Below the pieces are notes generated by a model. It worked only from the letters and a program-made list of their open reading frames with translations. It was not told where the DNA came from and did not search any database. The position numbers and the translations under genes were made by a program. Positions 8,303-15,684 of a stretch of DNA of 60,052 nt are shown one piece after another; positions within the stretch are counted from its first letter, which is position 1, and every line of letters starts with the position of its first letter. Origin of the DNA: Myxococcales bacterium (lineage in GTDB: Bacteria > Myxococcota_A > Polyangia > Polyangiales > Polyangiaceae); contig JANYHK010000040.1 of the NCBI GenBank assembly GCA_025359105.1, forward strand, positions 1 to 60,052, in the 5' to 3' direction.

Positions 8303-10483
8303 ATGCCCACGATCCCCGGCCCGCGCGGCCCTATCTCCTACGAGCGCGACGCCCTCGGCTACCCGCGCATCCGCGCACGCGACGTCGACGACGGCGCGTT
8401 CGCGCGTGGCTACCTCCACGCGCTCGACCGCTGCGTCCAGCTGCAGCTCACGCTGGTGGCGGCGCGGGGGCGCCTCCTCTCGGTCCTCGGCGACCAGCCG
8501 CTCGCGCGGCGAATCGACCGCGCGGTGCGGGCGTTCGACTTCGCGAGCGACCTCGCCACGCAGGAGGCCAGGCTCACCCCCACCACGCGCGCGTTCCTGC
8601 AAGCGTACTGCGACGGCGTCAACGCGGGCACCGAAGCGCGCGGGTGGCCGATCGTGCTGCGCGTGCTTGGGGTGAAGCGAGAGCCTTTCAGCATCGGCTC
8701 GATCATGCTCGCGTACCGGCTCGTGGCGTTCTTCGGGCTCACCTCGATGGTGCAGACCGCGGAGCTGCTCGTCGCCGAGCTCGCGGCCGGCGGCGCGCCC
8801 GCCGACACGTTCGAGCTGCTCCTCGGCGACGCCGCCCACGGCATCGACCTTGCCGCCCTCGCGGGCCTCCGCTTCTCGCCCGAGATGAGGCTCCTCGAGC
8901 TGCCCAACACCGCCGGCTCGAACGCCTTCGCCGTCTCCGGCGCGCGCTCGGCGACCGGAGGCGCGCTCCTCATGGGCGAGTTCCACATGGAGACGGCCCG
9001 TTTTCCGCCGATCCTCTACGCGACGCACATCGACTACGAGGACGGCGGCTATTACCAGGGCCTCGGCGTGCCGGGGTTCGCGTGGCTCTCCGCCGGGCGA
9101 ACGAAGCGCGTCGCGTGGTCGTACACGTACGCGCACGGCGACAACGTCGACGTCCTCGTCGAGCGCTGCGAGGGCGAGCGCTACCTCGCGGCCGGCGAGT
9201 GGCATTCATTCGACAAGCGCGAAGAGAAGGTCGCCGTCCGCGGCAAGCGCGACGAGACGTGGACCTTCTACGGGAACGCGTACGGCACGCTCCTCGGCGA
9301 CGCGCGCGATCGCGGTGACTACCCGTGCATCCGCTGGAGCGGCCTCCGCGGGATCGCGCGCGACTTCGAGGCGGTGCGCGCGTGCATGAACGCCACGAAC
9401 GTGGCGGAGCTCGCGGCCGCGCACCGCGAGTTTCGTGTCATCTCGCTCGAGGCCGTCCTCGCGGACGACGCCGGCGACGTCGCGCGCGTCCACACCGGTC
9501 AGATCGACGCGCGGCCAGAAGGCTGGAGCGGCGCGTACCCGCGGAAGGGCTGGGATCTCGCCTCCCGGGAGCCCGCCGTCCTCGGTGAAGAGACGCGTCC
9601 GGTCGGGTTCGGCATGGGCGCCGTAGTGTCGGCCAACCAGCGGATGACGGGCCCGAACGGCGAGGTCTGGTGCAGCCTGCCCGAGCCTCACTACCGCTAC
9701 GAACGCCTCACGCACCTCGTGAACGACGCCGCCTCGTTCGATCTGCGGCGGCTGGCCCGCGCGTCCTACGACGAGCACGACGGCTGCGCTGCGCGTCTCG
9801 TCCCGGTCTGGGAGAAACACCTGCCGGCGGACGCCGACGCCATCGCGCTGCGGCGGTGGGCGACCCTGCAAGGCGACCGGCTGGATGACGCCGGGCGACG
9901 CCTCATGGGCCTGTTCCACGCGCTCCACGACGAGGTGGTGCGCGAGCTGCTCGCGTCACGCGTGGGCGACGCCACCGCCTCGCGGATCGTCTTCGGCCTC
10001 TCGGCGGCGCTCTTCTTCCAGCACCACCTCGACGCCGCGCTCGCGCTCGAAAAGCCGCACCTGCTCGGCGAGGCCGAGCTCGCGCGCATCCTGTCCGTCG
10101 CATGGCCGCGCGCCAAGGAGCGCGTGAGGAAGGGACATCACGTGCCGGTGCGCACCAAGTTCAAGAACATGCTCCTCCAAGGAAAGCTCCCCGTCGCCTT
10201 CGGGTTCGACTCGGCGCCGGTGCTGTTGCCGGGCGGCCCCGTCGCGCCGTTCCAGACACGCATCATCGAGTTCGAGGGCGAGAAGATCGTCGGCGGGCCG
10301 GCCTTCCACCTCGCGATCGACATGAGCAAGCCCGGCGCCTGGTACCACGTGCCGGGGGGCGCGGCGGAGAAGCGCTACGGGCCCGGCTACGGCGCGGGGG
10401 TCGACGAGTGGCTTCGCGGCGTGTTTCTCCCGATGGGCGACGCGGCGGGTGAGGCGCCGAACGTTCGCGGTCCGGTCGGGTAA
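8303..10483 (+). CDS. Penicillin acylase family (Ntn-hydrolase) protein
   Basis: A 726-residue protein of the penicillin amidase family. The N-terminal segment RDALGYPRIRARDVDDGAFARGYLHALDR is diagnostic. The autocatalytic cleavage point and new N-terminal nucleophile are recognisable as G-S206 in the run GSNAFAVSG, so the alpha and beta chains would be about 205 and 520 residues. Members hydrolyse amide bonds of acylated substrates: beta-lactams, acyl-homoserine lactones, polyamine conjugates. Unusually no signal peptide precedes the alpha chain, so a cytoplasmic location is likely unless the start is misplaced. The substrate is unknown. The divergent tRNA lies 45 nt upstream and a hypothetical gene follows after 29 nt. 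Confidence 0.85.
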   Translation: MPTIPGPRGPISYERDALGYPRIRARDVDDGAFARGYLHALDRCVQLQLTLVAARGRLLSVLGDQPLARRIDRAVRAFDFASDLATQEARLTPTTRAFLQAYCDGVNAGTEARGWPIVLRVLGVKREPFSIGSIMLAYRLVAFFGLTSMVQTAELLVAELAAGGAPADTFELLLGDAAHGIDLAALAGLRFSPEMRLLELPNTAGSNAFAVSGARSATGGALLMGEFHMETARFPPILYATHIDYEDGGYYQGLGVPGFAWLSAGRTKRVAWSYTYAHGDNVDVLVERCEGERYLAAGEWHSFDKREEKVAVRGKRDETWTFYGNAYGTLLGDARDRGDYPCIRWSGLRGIARDFEAVRACMNATNVAELAAAHREFRVISLEAVLADDAGDVARVHTGQIDARPEGWSGAYPRKGWDLASREPAVLGEETRPVGFGMGAVVSANQRMTGPNGEVWCSLPEPHYRYERLTHLVNDAASFDLRRLARASYDEHDGCAARLVPVWEKHLPADADAIALRRWATLQGDRLDDAGRRLMGLFHALHDEVVRELLASRVGDATASRIVFGLSAALFFQHHLDAALALEKPHLLGEAELARILSVAWPRAKERVRKGHHVPVRTKFKNMLLQGKLPVAFGFDSAPVLLPGGPVAPFQTRIIEFEGEKIVGGPAFHLAIDMSKPGAWYHVPGGAAEKRYGPGYGAGVDEWLRGVFLPMGDAAGEAPNVRGPVG

Positions 10484-10512
10484 TGGCGCGCGATCCTGTG
10501 TAGTCTCGCTGG

Positions 10513-11415
10513 GTGTCGAAGCCTTCCAGCGGGTCACGCGGTCGCAATGCCCTCAAGAACGAGGCCATCACGCGCGCGCTCGATCAGGCGCTCGCGGGGG
10601 ATCACCGACCGCTCTACTCGGAGCTCGCGCGCCTTTCGGGGTTGCCCGGGCCGCGCGCGAACATGGGCATGCTCGACGCGTTCGCCGACGAGTGCGCGCT
10701 CCGCGGCGAGCGCGCCGACGGGCTCTTGATCGCGCTGGCCAAGCTCGACGCCGATCACGCGCCGGGGGCCACGCCGCTCGAGTTCTTGCCGATGTGCGGC
10801 GTCGCCGGCCTCGGCGCGCGCGCCGCTCTCGATGCGCGCGCCCGCCCGCAGCTGCTCGCCGTCCTCCACGAGAGCGCCGAGGATTTTCGCTTTCGCGTGC
10901 GCGAGGTCGTCCCGACCGCGCTGGCACGCGTCGGCGCCGCCACGGGCGACGAGATCGTCCCGATGCTCGCGGAGTGGACCAACGGCCTGTTCCACGCCGC
11001 AGCGGTCCTTCGGGCGCTCTCGTCACCGGAGTGGAGCGTCAAGCTCACGAAGGCGGCGCCGGTCATCGCGCGCATGGACGAGGCGTTCGCGCTCGCCGCG
11101 GACGCCCCTCGCGCCGCACAGCGCTACCCCGGCTGGAAGGCGCTCGTCGACGCGCTGGCGATCGCGCCCGGCAAGCTCGCCGGTCGCTTCGGCGTCGCGG
11201 TGTTCGACATGATGGTCCGCTGGTCGACGGTGAAGGAGCCGGCGCTGCGCGAGGTCATCGAGAAGAACCTCGATGTGCCGCGCCTCATCGGCCGCCACAA
11301 CCCCGAGATCGAGCGCGTCCGCGCGGCGCTCACCGCCTCCCTACCGCCGGTGCGCAACCCGGACCACTACGTCGGCCCCACGCGCGGCCGCGGCCGCAAG
11401 CGCGGCGGTCACTGA
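10513..11415 (+). CDS. Hypothetical alpha-helical protein
   Basis: A 300-residue protein with GTG start that I cannot assign. It is Ala/Leu/Arg-rich with a regular helical periodicity suggestive of HEAT-like repeats (for example the FRFRVREVVPTALARVG segment). It ends in a very basic tail (GPTRGRGRKRGGH) that could bind nucleic acid. No signal peptide or membrane helix is seen. It follows the acylase gene by 29 nt on the same strand, so co-transcription is likely, and it ends 12 nt from the convergent vWA gene. Confidence 0.6.
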   Translation: MSKPSSGSRGRNALKNEAITRALDQALAGDHRPLYSELARLSGLPGPRANMGMLDAFADECALRGERADGLLIALAKLDADHAPGATPLEFLPMCGVAGLGARAALDARARPQLLAVLHESAEDFRFRVREVVPTALARVGAATGDEIVPMLAEWTNGLFHAAAVLRALSSPEWSVKLTKAAPVIARMDEAFALAADAPRAAQRYPGWKALVDALAIAPGKLAGRFGVAVFDMMVRWSTVKEPALREVIEKNLDVPRLIGRHNPEIERVRAALTASLPPVRNPDHYVGPTRGRGRKRGGH

Positions 11416-11427
11416 ATCGCCGAATCG

Positions 11428-12954
11428 TCAGCGACTCGGCCTCAGCGACGGCGGCACGCCTTCGTCGCGCAGGCTCTTGGGCGGCGCGATCGATGCCGGC
11501 GGCACGCTCACGCGGTCGGCGAGGCTGCTCGCATCGTTGACGATCTTGGTCGCCGCCGCCGCGCGCGCGCTCTTCTGCTGCAGCGTGGCGTGGTCGACGA
11601 CGGCGTGGCCCTCGAGCAGATCGAGGTAGTCGAGATCGAGCGCGCCGCCGCTCGGCAAGATGAACACGCCGAACAGGTGAGCCTGGCGACGCACCTCCTG
11701 CACCAGCGCGCGCGGGACGTGGAGCGCCGCGTGGGTGATGAGGTGGATGACCGGATCGCGTTGATCGCGCGCGCGAAGAAGCGCGATCTCGGTTGCGAGC
11801 TGGGCGAAGACGCGCGCCGGATTTCTCCCGCGCTCGCCCTTGAAGCCGAGCAGATACGCCGCCGGGAGCTGTCCAGGGCGCGCGCGCTGCACGTCGTAGA
11901 GGCGTGAGTCGAAGAAGCGCATCCAAACCTCTTCACCGGCGAGCTGGAGCTTCTTGCCGAGGGCGATGGCGAGCCCGCGGGCGAAGACCTGGCGATCCCC
12001 GCGCATCGAGGCCGACGCGTCGATGAGCACGTAGTGCAGCCGCCGCGCCTCGTCGGGGGCCTGCTCGCGCGTGTAGAAGAGGATCTCGTTCTCGACGAGG
12101 CGCCGCGCGAACTCGTCGTCGTCCCACGCGAGCTCGGTGAGCACCATCGAGTCGAGCGAGCCCTTGCTCCCGATGCCCGCGTAGCCGTGCACGGCGTGGG
12201 TGCCGGCTGCCTTCTGGCGGCGCGTCTCGAGCACGCTCGGGAGCAGCTCCAGCGAGAAGTTGACGATGTCGTTCGCCGCCGGGCTCGAGAGCGCGGCCAG
12301 TAGATCGACGTGCGCGAGCGCGCCGGCCGCGGTCGACTCGGGTCCCAGCATGCCGAGCAGGCGCAGCGTGTCGAGATCGAGCGCGTCGGCCAGTGTGAGC
12401 ACGTGCAGGCGCGCGCGGGAGAGCGCCTCGAGCATCGCGGCCTCGAACGTGCGCGGCGCCGCGGCGAAGAGCTGCGGCAGCTGCGGATCGAGCTCACGCA
12501 CCATCTCGGGATCGAACGGGATCGACGCCGGGTATGGCGGCTTCTGCCCCGCCCGCTGGACGAGCGAGCCGAGGACACGCGCGAGCACGACGACGACGAG
12601 ATCGTCCGACAGTCGCATCGATCGCGCCCGCGCGCTGGCCTCGCTCTGCGAGATCTCGGCGATGACGCTGCGGTACGTGGCGACCAGCTCGGGCACCTTC
12701 GGTATGCGCCCGATGATCGCGTCGGCCCCCGGGCGCGCGCCGAGCTCGAGCTGCTCCTTCGGGGCGGCGTACAGGAGCCCCACGTCGTGCACGATGAACA
12801 GCGGCAGGTGCAGCCCGAGGCGCGCGAGATCGCGGTACCACCGCAGGGCGCGCACGACCATCATCGGCGACGCCGCACGCACCGAGGACAGGAGGAGGCC
12901 ACCCAGCGGTCCGACGACGGACGGATCCTTCGCGAGCTGGGCGGAGACGGGCAC
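11428..12954 (-). CDS. Cytoplasmic vWA-domain protein
   Basis: A 508-residue protein with GTG start. The N-terminal 300 residues are helical without a family I recognise. From about 315 a vWA fold begins with the metal motif DASASMRGD; later segments VWMRFFDSRLYDV and HLITHAALHVPRALV fit its strands. There is no signal peptide. The arrangement of a long helical part followed by a C-terminal vWA domain resembles cytoplasmic MoxR-associated vWA proteins, but no MoxR-type ATPase gene adjoins, so the partner is unknown. The hexamer repeat array begins 16 nt upstream of its start codon. Confidence 0.75.
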   Translation of the reverse strand: MPVSAQLAKDPSVVGPLGGLLLSSVRAASPMMVVRALRWYRDLARLGLHLPLFIVHDVGLLYAAPKEQLELGARPGADAIIGRIPKVPELVATYRSVIAEISQSEASARARSMRLSDDLVVVVLARVLGSLVQRAGQKPPYPASIPFDPEMVRELDPQLPQLFAAAPRTFEAAMLEALSRARLHVLTLADALDLDTLRLLGMLGPESTAAGALAHVDLLAALSSPAANDIVNFSLELLPSVLETRRQKAAGTHAVHGYAGIGSKGSLDSMVLTELAWDDDEFARRLVENEILFYTREQAPDEARRLHYVLIDASASMRGDRQVFARGLAIALGKKLQLAGEEVWMRFFDSRLYDVQRARPGQLPAAYLLGFKGERGRNPARVFAQLATEIALLRARDQRDPVIHLITHAALHVPRALVQEVRRQAHLFGVFILPSGGALDLDYLDLLEGHAVVDHATLQQKSARAAAATKIVNDASSLADRVSVPPASIAPPKSLRDEGVPPSLRPSR

Positions 12955-12969
12955 ACAGGCAGTCTATCA

Positions 12970-13083
12970 CCGACCCCGACGCCGACCCCGACGCCGACCC
13001 CGACTCCGACTCCGACTCCGACTCCGACTCCGACTCCGACTCCGACTCCGATTCCGATTCCGATTCCGATTCCGATTCCGATT
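12970..13083 (+). repeat. CCGAYN hexamer array, 19 units
   Basis: Nineteen contiguous hexamers: five alternating CCGACC/CCGACG, then eight CCGACT, then six CCGATT. The variants sit in homogeneous blocks, which implies stepwise expansion by slippage. The array lies between the start of the vWA gene and the four-helix-bundle cassette and is not part of either coding frame. An array of the same hexamer family and the same strand sense lies on the other side of the cassette. Confidence 0.95.
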
Positions 13084-13085
13084 CC

Positions 13086-13127
13086 GGGGCGCGGGGCGCG
13101 GGGCGCGGGGCGCGGGGCGCGGGGCGC
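13086..13127 (+). repeat. GGGGCGC heptamer array, six units
   Basis: Six perfect GGGGCGC units follow the hexamer array directly and end four nt before the structured leader of the plus-strand four-helix-bundle gene. On RNA such G-runs could form quadruplex-like structure; that is speculation. The corresponding place in the other half of the cassette lacks this array. Confidence 0.95.
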
Positions 13128-13130
13128 GCT

Positions 13131-13262
13131 CTCTCGGGATGGGCGAGTTTGCCGGCGTGCTCGGCGGCGTCAAGGCCGAGCCGGCTTCGCCGGTGCCCCC
13201 TTCGGGGGCAGCCTTGACTCCGCCTCCGCTCGCCGGCGGGGGGGTGGGCGCCGCCCCGAGAG
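13131..13262 (+). promoter_or_regulatory. Structured leader (five helices, three-way junction), copy A
   Basis: By eye the leader folds as P1 13131-13138 with 13255-13262, P2 13151-13157 with 13231-13237, P3 13163-13176 with 13211-13224 (14 positions, one C-T mismatch), P4 13181-13185/13189-13193 with loop TTC, and P5 13194-13200/13204-13210 with loop TTC. P3, P4 and P5 meet in a tight three-way junction with only a CGAG linker. Copy B on the other strand has the same helices and nearly the same spacers, with compensatory changes in P1 and P2. The gene start is 24 nt after P1, so it would be a 5' UTR element if transcribed. It is not a riboswitch class I know. Confidence 0.65.
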
Positions 13263-13286
13263 AAGAAGGGGCGCAAGGAGGCTGGC

Positions 13287-13601
13287 ATGTTGCGAGTTTA
13301 TGGTGACGTACTTGAAGTCGTCGGGTTGTTGAGGACTGTGCTCGTGGAGATTGAGCGGAGAGATGCGGATTTGGCGCGGCAGATGCGGCGCAGTGCCGCA
13401 AGTGTTGCCCTGAACATCGCCGAAGCGAACGGCAGTCGGGGTGGCAATCGTAGGCTGCGGTTCAGCAGTGCCCTGGGTTCGATGCGGGAGACGCTGGCCG
13501 GTCTGCAGGTCGCAGGCGCGTTCGGGTATGTCGAGATCGGGGATGAGATTCCCGGTCGCATCGACCGCATCTGCGCCGCGCTCTATTCCTTGGCTCGGTG
13601 A
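13287..13601 (+). CDS. Four-helix-bundle protein (TIGR02436 / 23S IVS-protein family), copy A
   Basis: A 104-residue protein with the family core RRDADLARQMRRSAASVALN, followed by IAEANGSRGGN and RFSSALGSMRETLA. The family is named for proteins encoded in intervening sequences of 23S rRNA; the related Avd protein serves diversity-generating retroelements. Here the gene is freestanding, with no rRNA and no reverse transcriptase nearby. The start is fixed by AAGGAGG 5 nt upstream. It is about 60% identical by eye to copy B, which converges on it 41 nt away. The role is unknown; basic conserved residues make nucleic-acid binding plausible. Confidence 0.9.
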   Translation: MLRVYGDVLEVVGLLRTVLVEIERRDADLARQMRRSAASVALNIAEANGSRGGNRRLRFSSALGSMRETLAGLQVAGAFGYVEIGDEIPGRIDRICAALYSLAR

Positions 13602-13607
13602 GGTTGC

Positions 13608-13636
13608 CGAGGGCCGCGTGGTGAACGGGGCCCTCG
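13608..13636. terminator. Hairpin between convergent four-helix-bundle genes
   Basis: CGAGGGCC (13608-13615) pairs with GGCCCTCG (13629-13636) in the 41-nt gap between the two stops. There is no U-tract on either strand. Its symmetric position suggests a bidirectional transcription stop. Confidence 0.4.
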
Positions 13637-13642
13637 AGGGCT

Positions 13643-13960
13643 TCAGTGCGAGAGGCGGTACAAAGAGCCGCAGATTCCATCGATTTTACGTGCAGTTTGC
13701 ACATTCACGGTTTCGATATGCCCCATCGCCAGCGCGACGTCGAGGCATGCCTTCGTCTCCCGCATCGACCCCAGCGCCGTACTGAACCGCAGCGCCCCAT
13801 TCCTCCCCCGACTTCCCTGCGCCTCGGCCACGTTCAACGCCACACTCGCCGCCGCCCGCCTCATCTGCCGAGCCAGATCAGCGTCCCTCCTCTCAATCAC
13901 CGCCATCGCCTCCCTCAACTCCCGAACCACATCCAAAACCTCTTCGTAAACCTTGAGCAT
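13643..13960 (-). CDS. Four-helix-bundle protein (TIGR02436 / 23S IVS-protein family), copy B
   Basis: A 105-residue paralogue of copy A, with core RRDADLARQMRRAAASVALN and RFSTALGSMRETKA. The frame stays open upstream through the repeats (Ser-Glu/Ser-Gly dipeptides), but the true start is the ATG at 13960: homology with copy A begins exactly there, and GAGAGGAG lies shortly upstream. It differs from copy A most in the C-terminal third and carries two cysteines (ACLD, GICG). It is convergent with copy A and preceded by leader copy B. Function is unknown, as for copy A. Confidence 0.9.
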   Translation of the reverse strand: MLKVYEEVLDVVRELREAMAVIERRDADLARQMRRAAASVALNVAEAQGSRGRNGALRFSTALGSMRETKACLDVALAMGHIETVNVQTARKIDGICGSLYRLSH

Positions 13961-13979
13961 GCAAGCCGGCCTTTCTCCT

Positions 13980-14113
13980 CTCTCGAGGTGCCCACCCCAC
14001 GGCTCGCGAGCGCAGGCGGAGTCAAGGCTGCCCCCCGCTTCGGGGGGCACCGGCGCAGCCGGCTCGGCCTTGACGCCGCCGAGCACGCGAGCAAGCTCAC
14101 CCACCCTCGAGAG
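13980..14113 (-). promoter_or_regulatory. Structured leader (five helices, three-way junction), copy B
   Basis: Plus-strand coordinates of the helices: P1 13980-13988 with 14105-14113, P2 14002-14008 with 14086-14092, P3 14015-14028 with 14067-14080, P5 14029-14036/14042-14049, P4 14050-14054/14058-14062. P1 is CTCTCGAGG/CCTCGAGAG where copy A has CTCTCGGG/CCCGAGAG. P2 is GCTCGCG/CGCGAGC where copy A has GCCGGCG/CGCCGGC, so pairing is kept through double changes. P3 is identical in both copies including its mismatch. P5 is one pair longer. The gene start lies 19 nt beyond P1. Confidence 0.65.
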
Positions 14114-14136
14114 CGGAGCAACCCGCCCTCCAGTCC

Positions 14137-14316
<180 letters not shown>

Positions 14317-14318
14317 AA

Positions 14319-15119
14319 CTACATCCGACGCACGCGAATCCCGCCGTTCGTCGTGTGAAGGGACACCGGCGTTCCCCCCGCCCCAATCTTGAACTGCGCC
14401 GAATGCATCGCGGGCAGCGACGGAGCCGGGACCTCACCGAAGTCCGAAGAAATGCGGCCGTTCGTGGTCGCCGCTTCGACGTCGGCGCCGGCGCTCGCCG
14501 GGAGCGCGAGGGTTACCGCGCCGTTGGTGGTGTGCAGACGGACGCTCTGGCCCGCGCGCGCACGGGCTTCGACTGCGCCGTTCGCCGTCTCGGCCACGAT
14601 CTCCCCGGTCGCGTCGACGTCGATGAGCCCGTTCAGCGTCCGCAACGTCGCGCTGCCATGGACGTCGTGCGCGCGCACGGCGCCGTTCAACGTGACGGCG
14701 GTGACGCCCGTGACCTTGGCGGGGAGCCGCACGCGGAACTCGACGTTCACGTCGAGATCATCGCTATTGCCGCCGCGCGGTCCGCCGGGGCGGCACGACG
14801 ACGGATCCTGCCCTGGCCACAGCGCGCAGAAGAGCAGCGTGCCCCCCTCCTCCCGCGAGACGATCTGCACGCGCCCCAGATCGGCGCTGCGACCGCGCTT
14901 CGTCGCGACGACCTCGAGCGTGTCGCCGCTCGCCGGCTCGAAGAAGATCGCTCCGCTCATGTCGTGGACCTCCACCTTGGTCCCGGCTGCCACGACCTTC
15001 TGGAAGCGAAAGTCCCCTGCTGCCGTCGGCTGGGCCGGCGGATCGGCCCACGAGGCCGACGCGCAAGCGAGGAGGCCAAAGGCCGGAAGCATCGAGAAGA
15101 GCGGGTGAATTCGCGGCAT
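14319..15119 (-). CDS. Exported DUF4097-type adhesin-like beta protein
   Basis: A 266-residue protein from the ATG at 15119, where a signal peptide starts ([20 protein letters not shown]). The body is a right-handed beta arrangement of repeated short strands with recurring TTNG / TLNG / TANGAV turns, typical of the DUF4097 (putative adhesin) family. Two cysteines near [14 protein letters not shown]-like sequence may pair. A Cys in LLACAS could be a lipobox, so a lipoprotein is possible. The frame is open upstream, but the signal peptide decides the start. Its stop codon abuts the hexamer array. Confidence 0.8.
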   Translation of the reverse strand: MPRIHPLFSMLPAFGLLACASASWADPPAQPTAAGDFRFQKVVAAGTKVEVHDMSGAIFFEPASGDTLEVVATKRGRSADLGRVQIVSREEGGTLLFCALWPGQDPSSCRPGGPRGGNSDDLDVNVEFRVRLPAKVTGVTAVTLNGAVRAHDVHGSATLRTLNGLIDVDATGEIVAETANGAVEARARAGQSVRLHTTNGAVTLALPASAGADVEAATTNGRISSDFGEVPAPSLPAMHSAQFKIGAGGTPVSLHTTNGGIRVRRM

Positions 15120-15249
15120 GACGCCTTGTCGGCCGAGGGGGCCCCGAAATTTCGTCGAGCAGTTCCAGGTGCCGTCGACTGCGCGGCTCGAGGTGCGTCT
15201 TGAACTCGTGGTCCCATGCCGAGTACCCGACTCCCGTGGTTCCACGAGC

Positions 15250-15283
15250 CTCTGGAAGCCGAGCTTCAGAGGAAAATTTTTCA
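15250..15283 (+). terminator. Hairpin followed by A/T tract
   Basis: CCTCT-(G)-GAAGC-CGA-GCTTC-AGAGG is followed by AAAATTTTT on the plus strand, shaped like an intrinsic terminator. No plus-strand gene lies upstream to need one, so it may instead be a leader hairpin of the minus-strand DUF4097 gene. Confidence 0.4.
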
Positions 15284-15304
15284 AAAAACTTACGTCATTT
15301 CAAA
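15276..15304 (-). promoter_or_regulatory. Candidate promoter for DUF4097 gene
   Basis: In an AT-rich island the minus strand reads TTGAAA, a 16-nt spacer, then AAAAAT (weak -10). It would give a leader of about 150 nt for the gene starting at 15119. The match is modest. Confidence 0.3.
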
Positions 15305-15392
15305 TGGATAGAACCCGACCGGATCCGGCGGCGCCTTCCGTCAGAGTATCGGTGCGAGTTGCAACTACATCACCCCCTATCGCGGAGACGCC

Positions 15393-15680
15393 ATGAAAAC
15401 GCTTCAGTTGTTCTTCTGCTCGATCCCCCTCCTGATCGCCTCGTCCCGTCGCTCTCTCCGAGCAGGGATGTGCTGCTCCTTCCGAGGACGCCGACGCGTC
15501 GGGCGCGCAGGAGATCACCCGCGCGCCGGACGGCGAGCGCATCGTCCGGGCGTACTACGCGTCGACGCGCAGCGCGGACCCGGCTGCGGCGCTGGCGCCG
15601 ATCGTCGACGACCACGCGGTCCTCGCGGCGCCGAGCATCAAGATGTTCAAGGGCGGGCGGGTGGAGCGCGGGGTCGCCGC
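15393..15680 (+). pseudogene. Remnant of a secreted NTF2/SnoaL-like protein, frameshifted and truncated
   Basis: Within the 565-nt gap before gcvPB, an ATG at 15393 begins a signal-like peptide (MKTLQLFFCSIPLLIA). The frame then becomes Arg-rich noise, while the next frame carries a plausible mature chain from about 15440: ALSEQGCAAPSEDADASG, then GERIVRAYYASTRSADPAA and LAPIVDDHAVLAAPSIKMF. The latter resembles the first helix and strand of NTF2-like proteins. A stop blocks the second frame further upstream, so one indel separates signal and body. The similarity ends at the 3' end of gcvPB on the other strand, so the rest has been lost. The upstream part of the gap (15120-15249) holds nothing I recognise. 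Confidence 0.4.
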
Positions 15681-15684
15681 GCCG

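Noticed and set aside
12970-13083. CRISPR array
   Set aside because: The repeats are uninterrupted hexamers without spacers.
13131-14113. Diversity-generating retroelement, because of the Avd-like proteins
   Set aside because: No reverse transcriptase, template repeat or variable-repeat target gene is present in the window.
15250-15283. Terminator of a plus-strand gene
   Set aside because: No plus-strand gene lies upstream; kept only as a hairpin with uncertain role.
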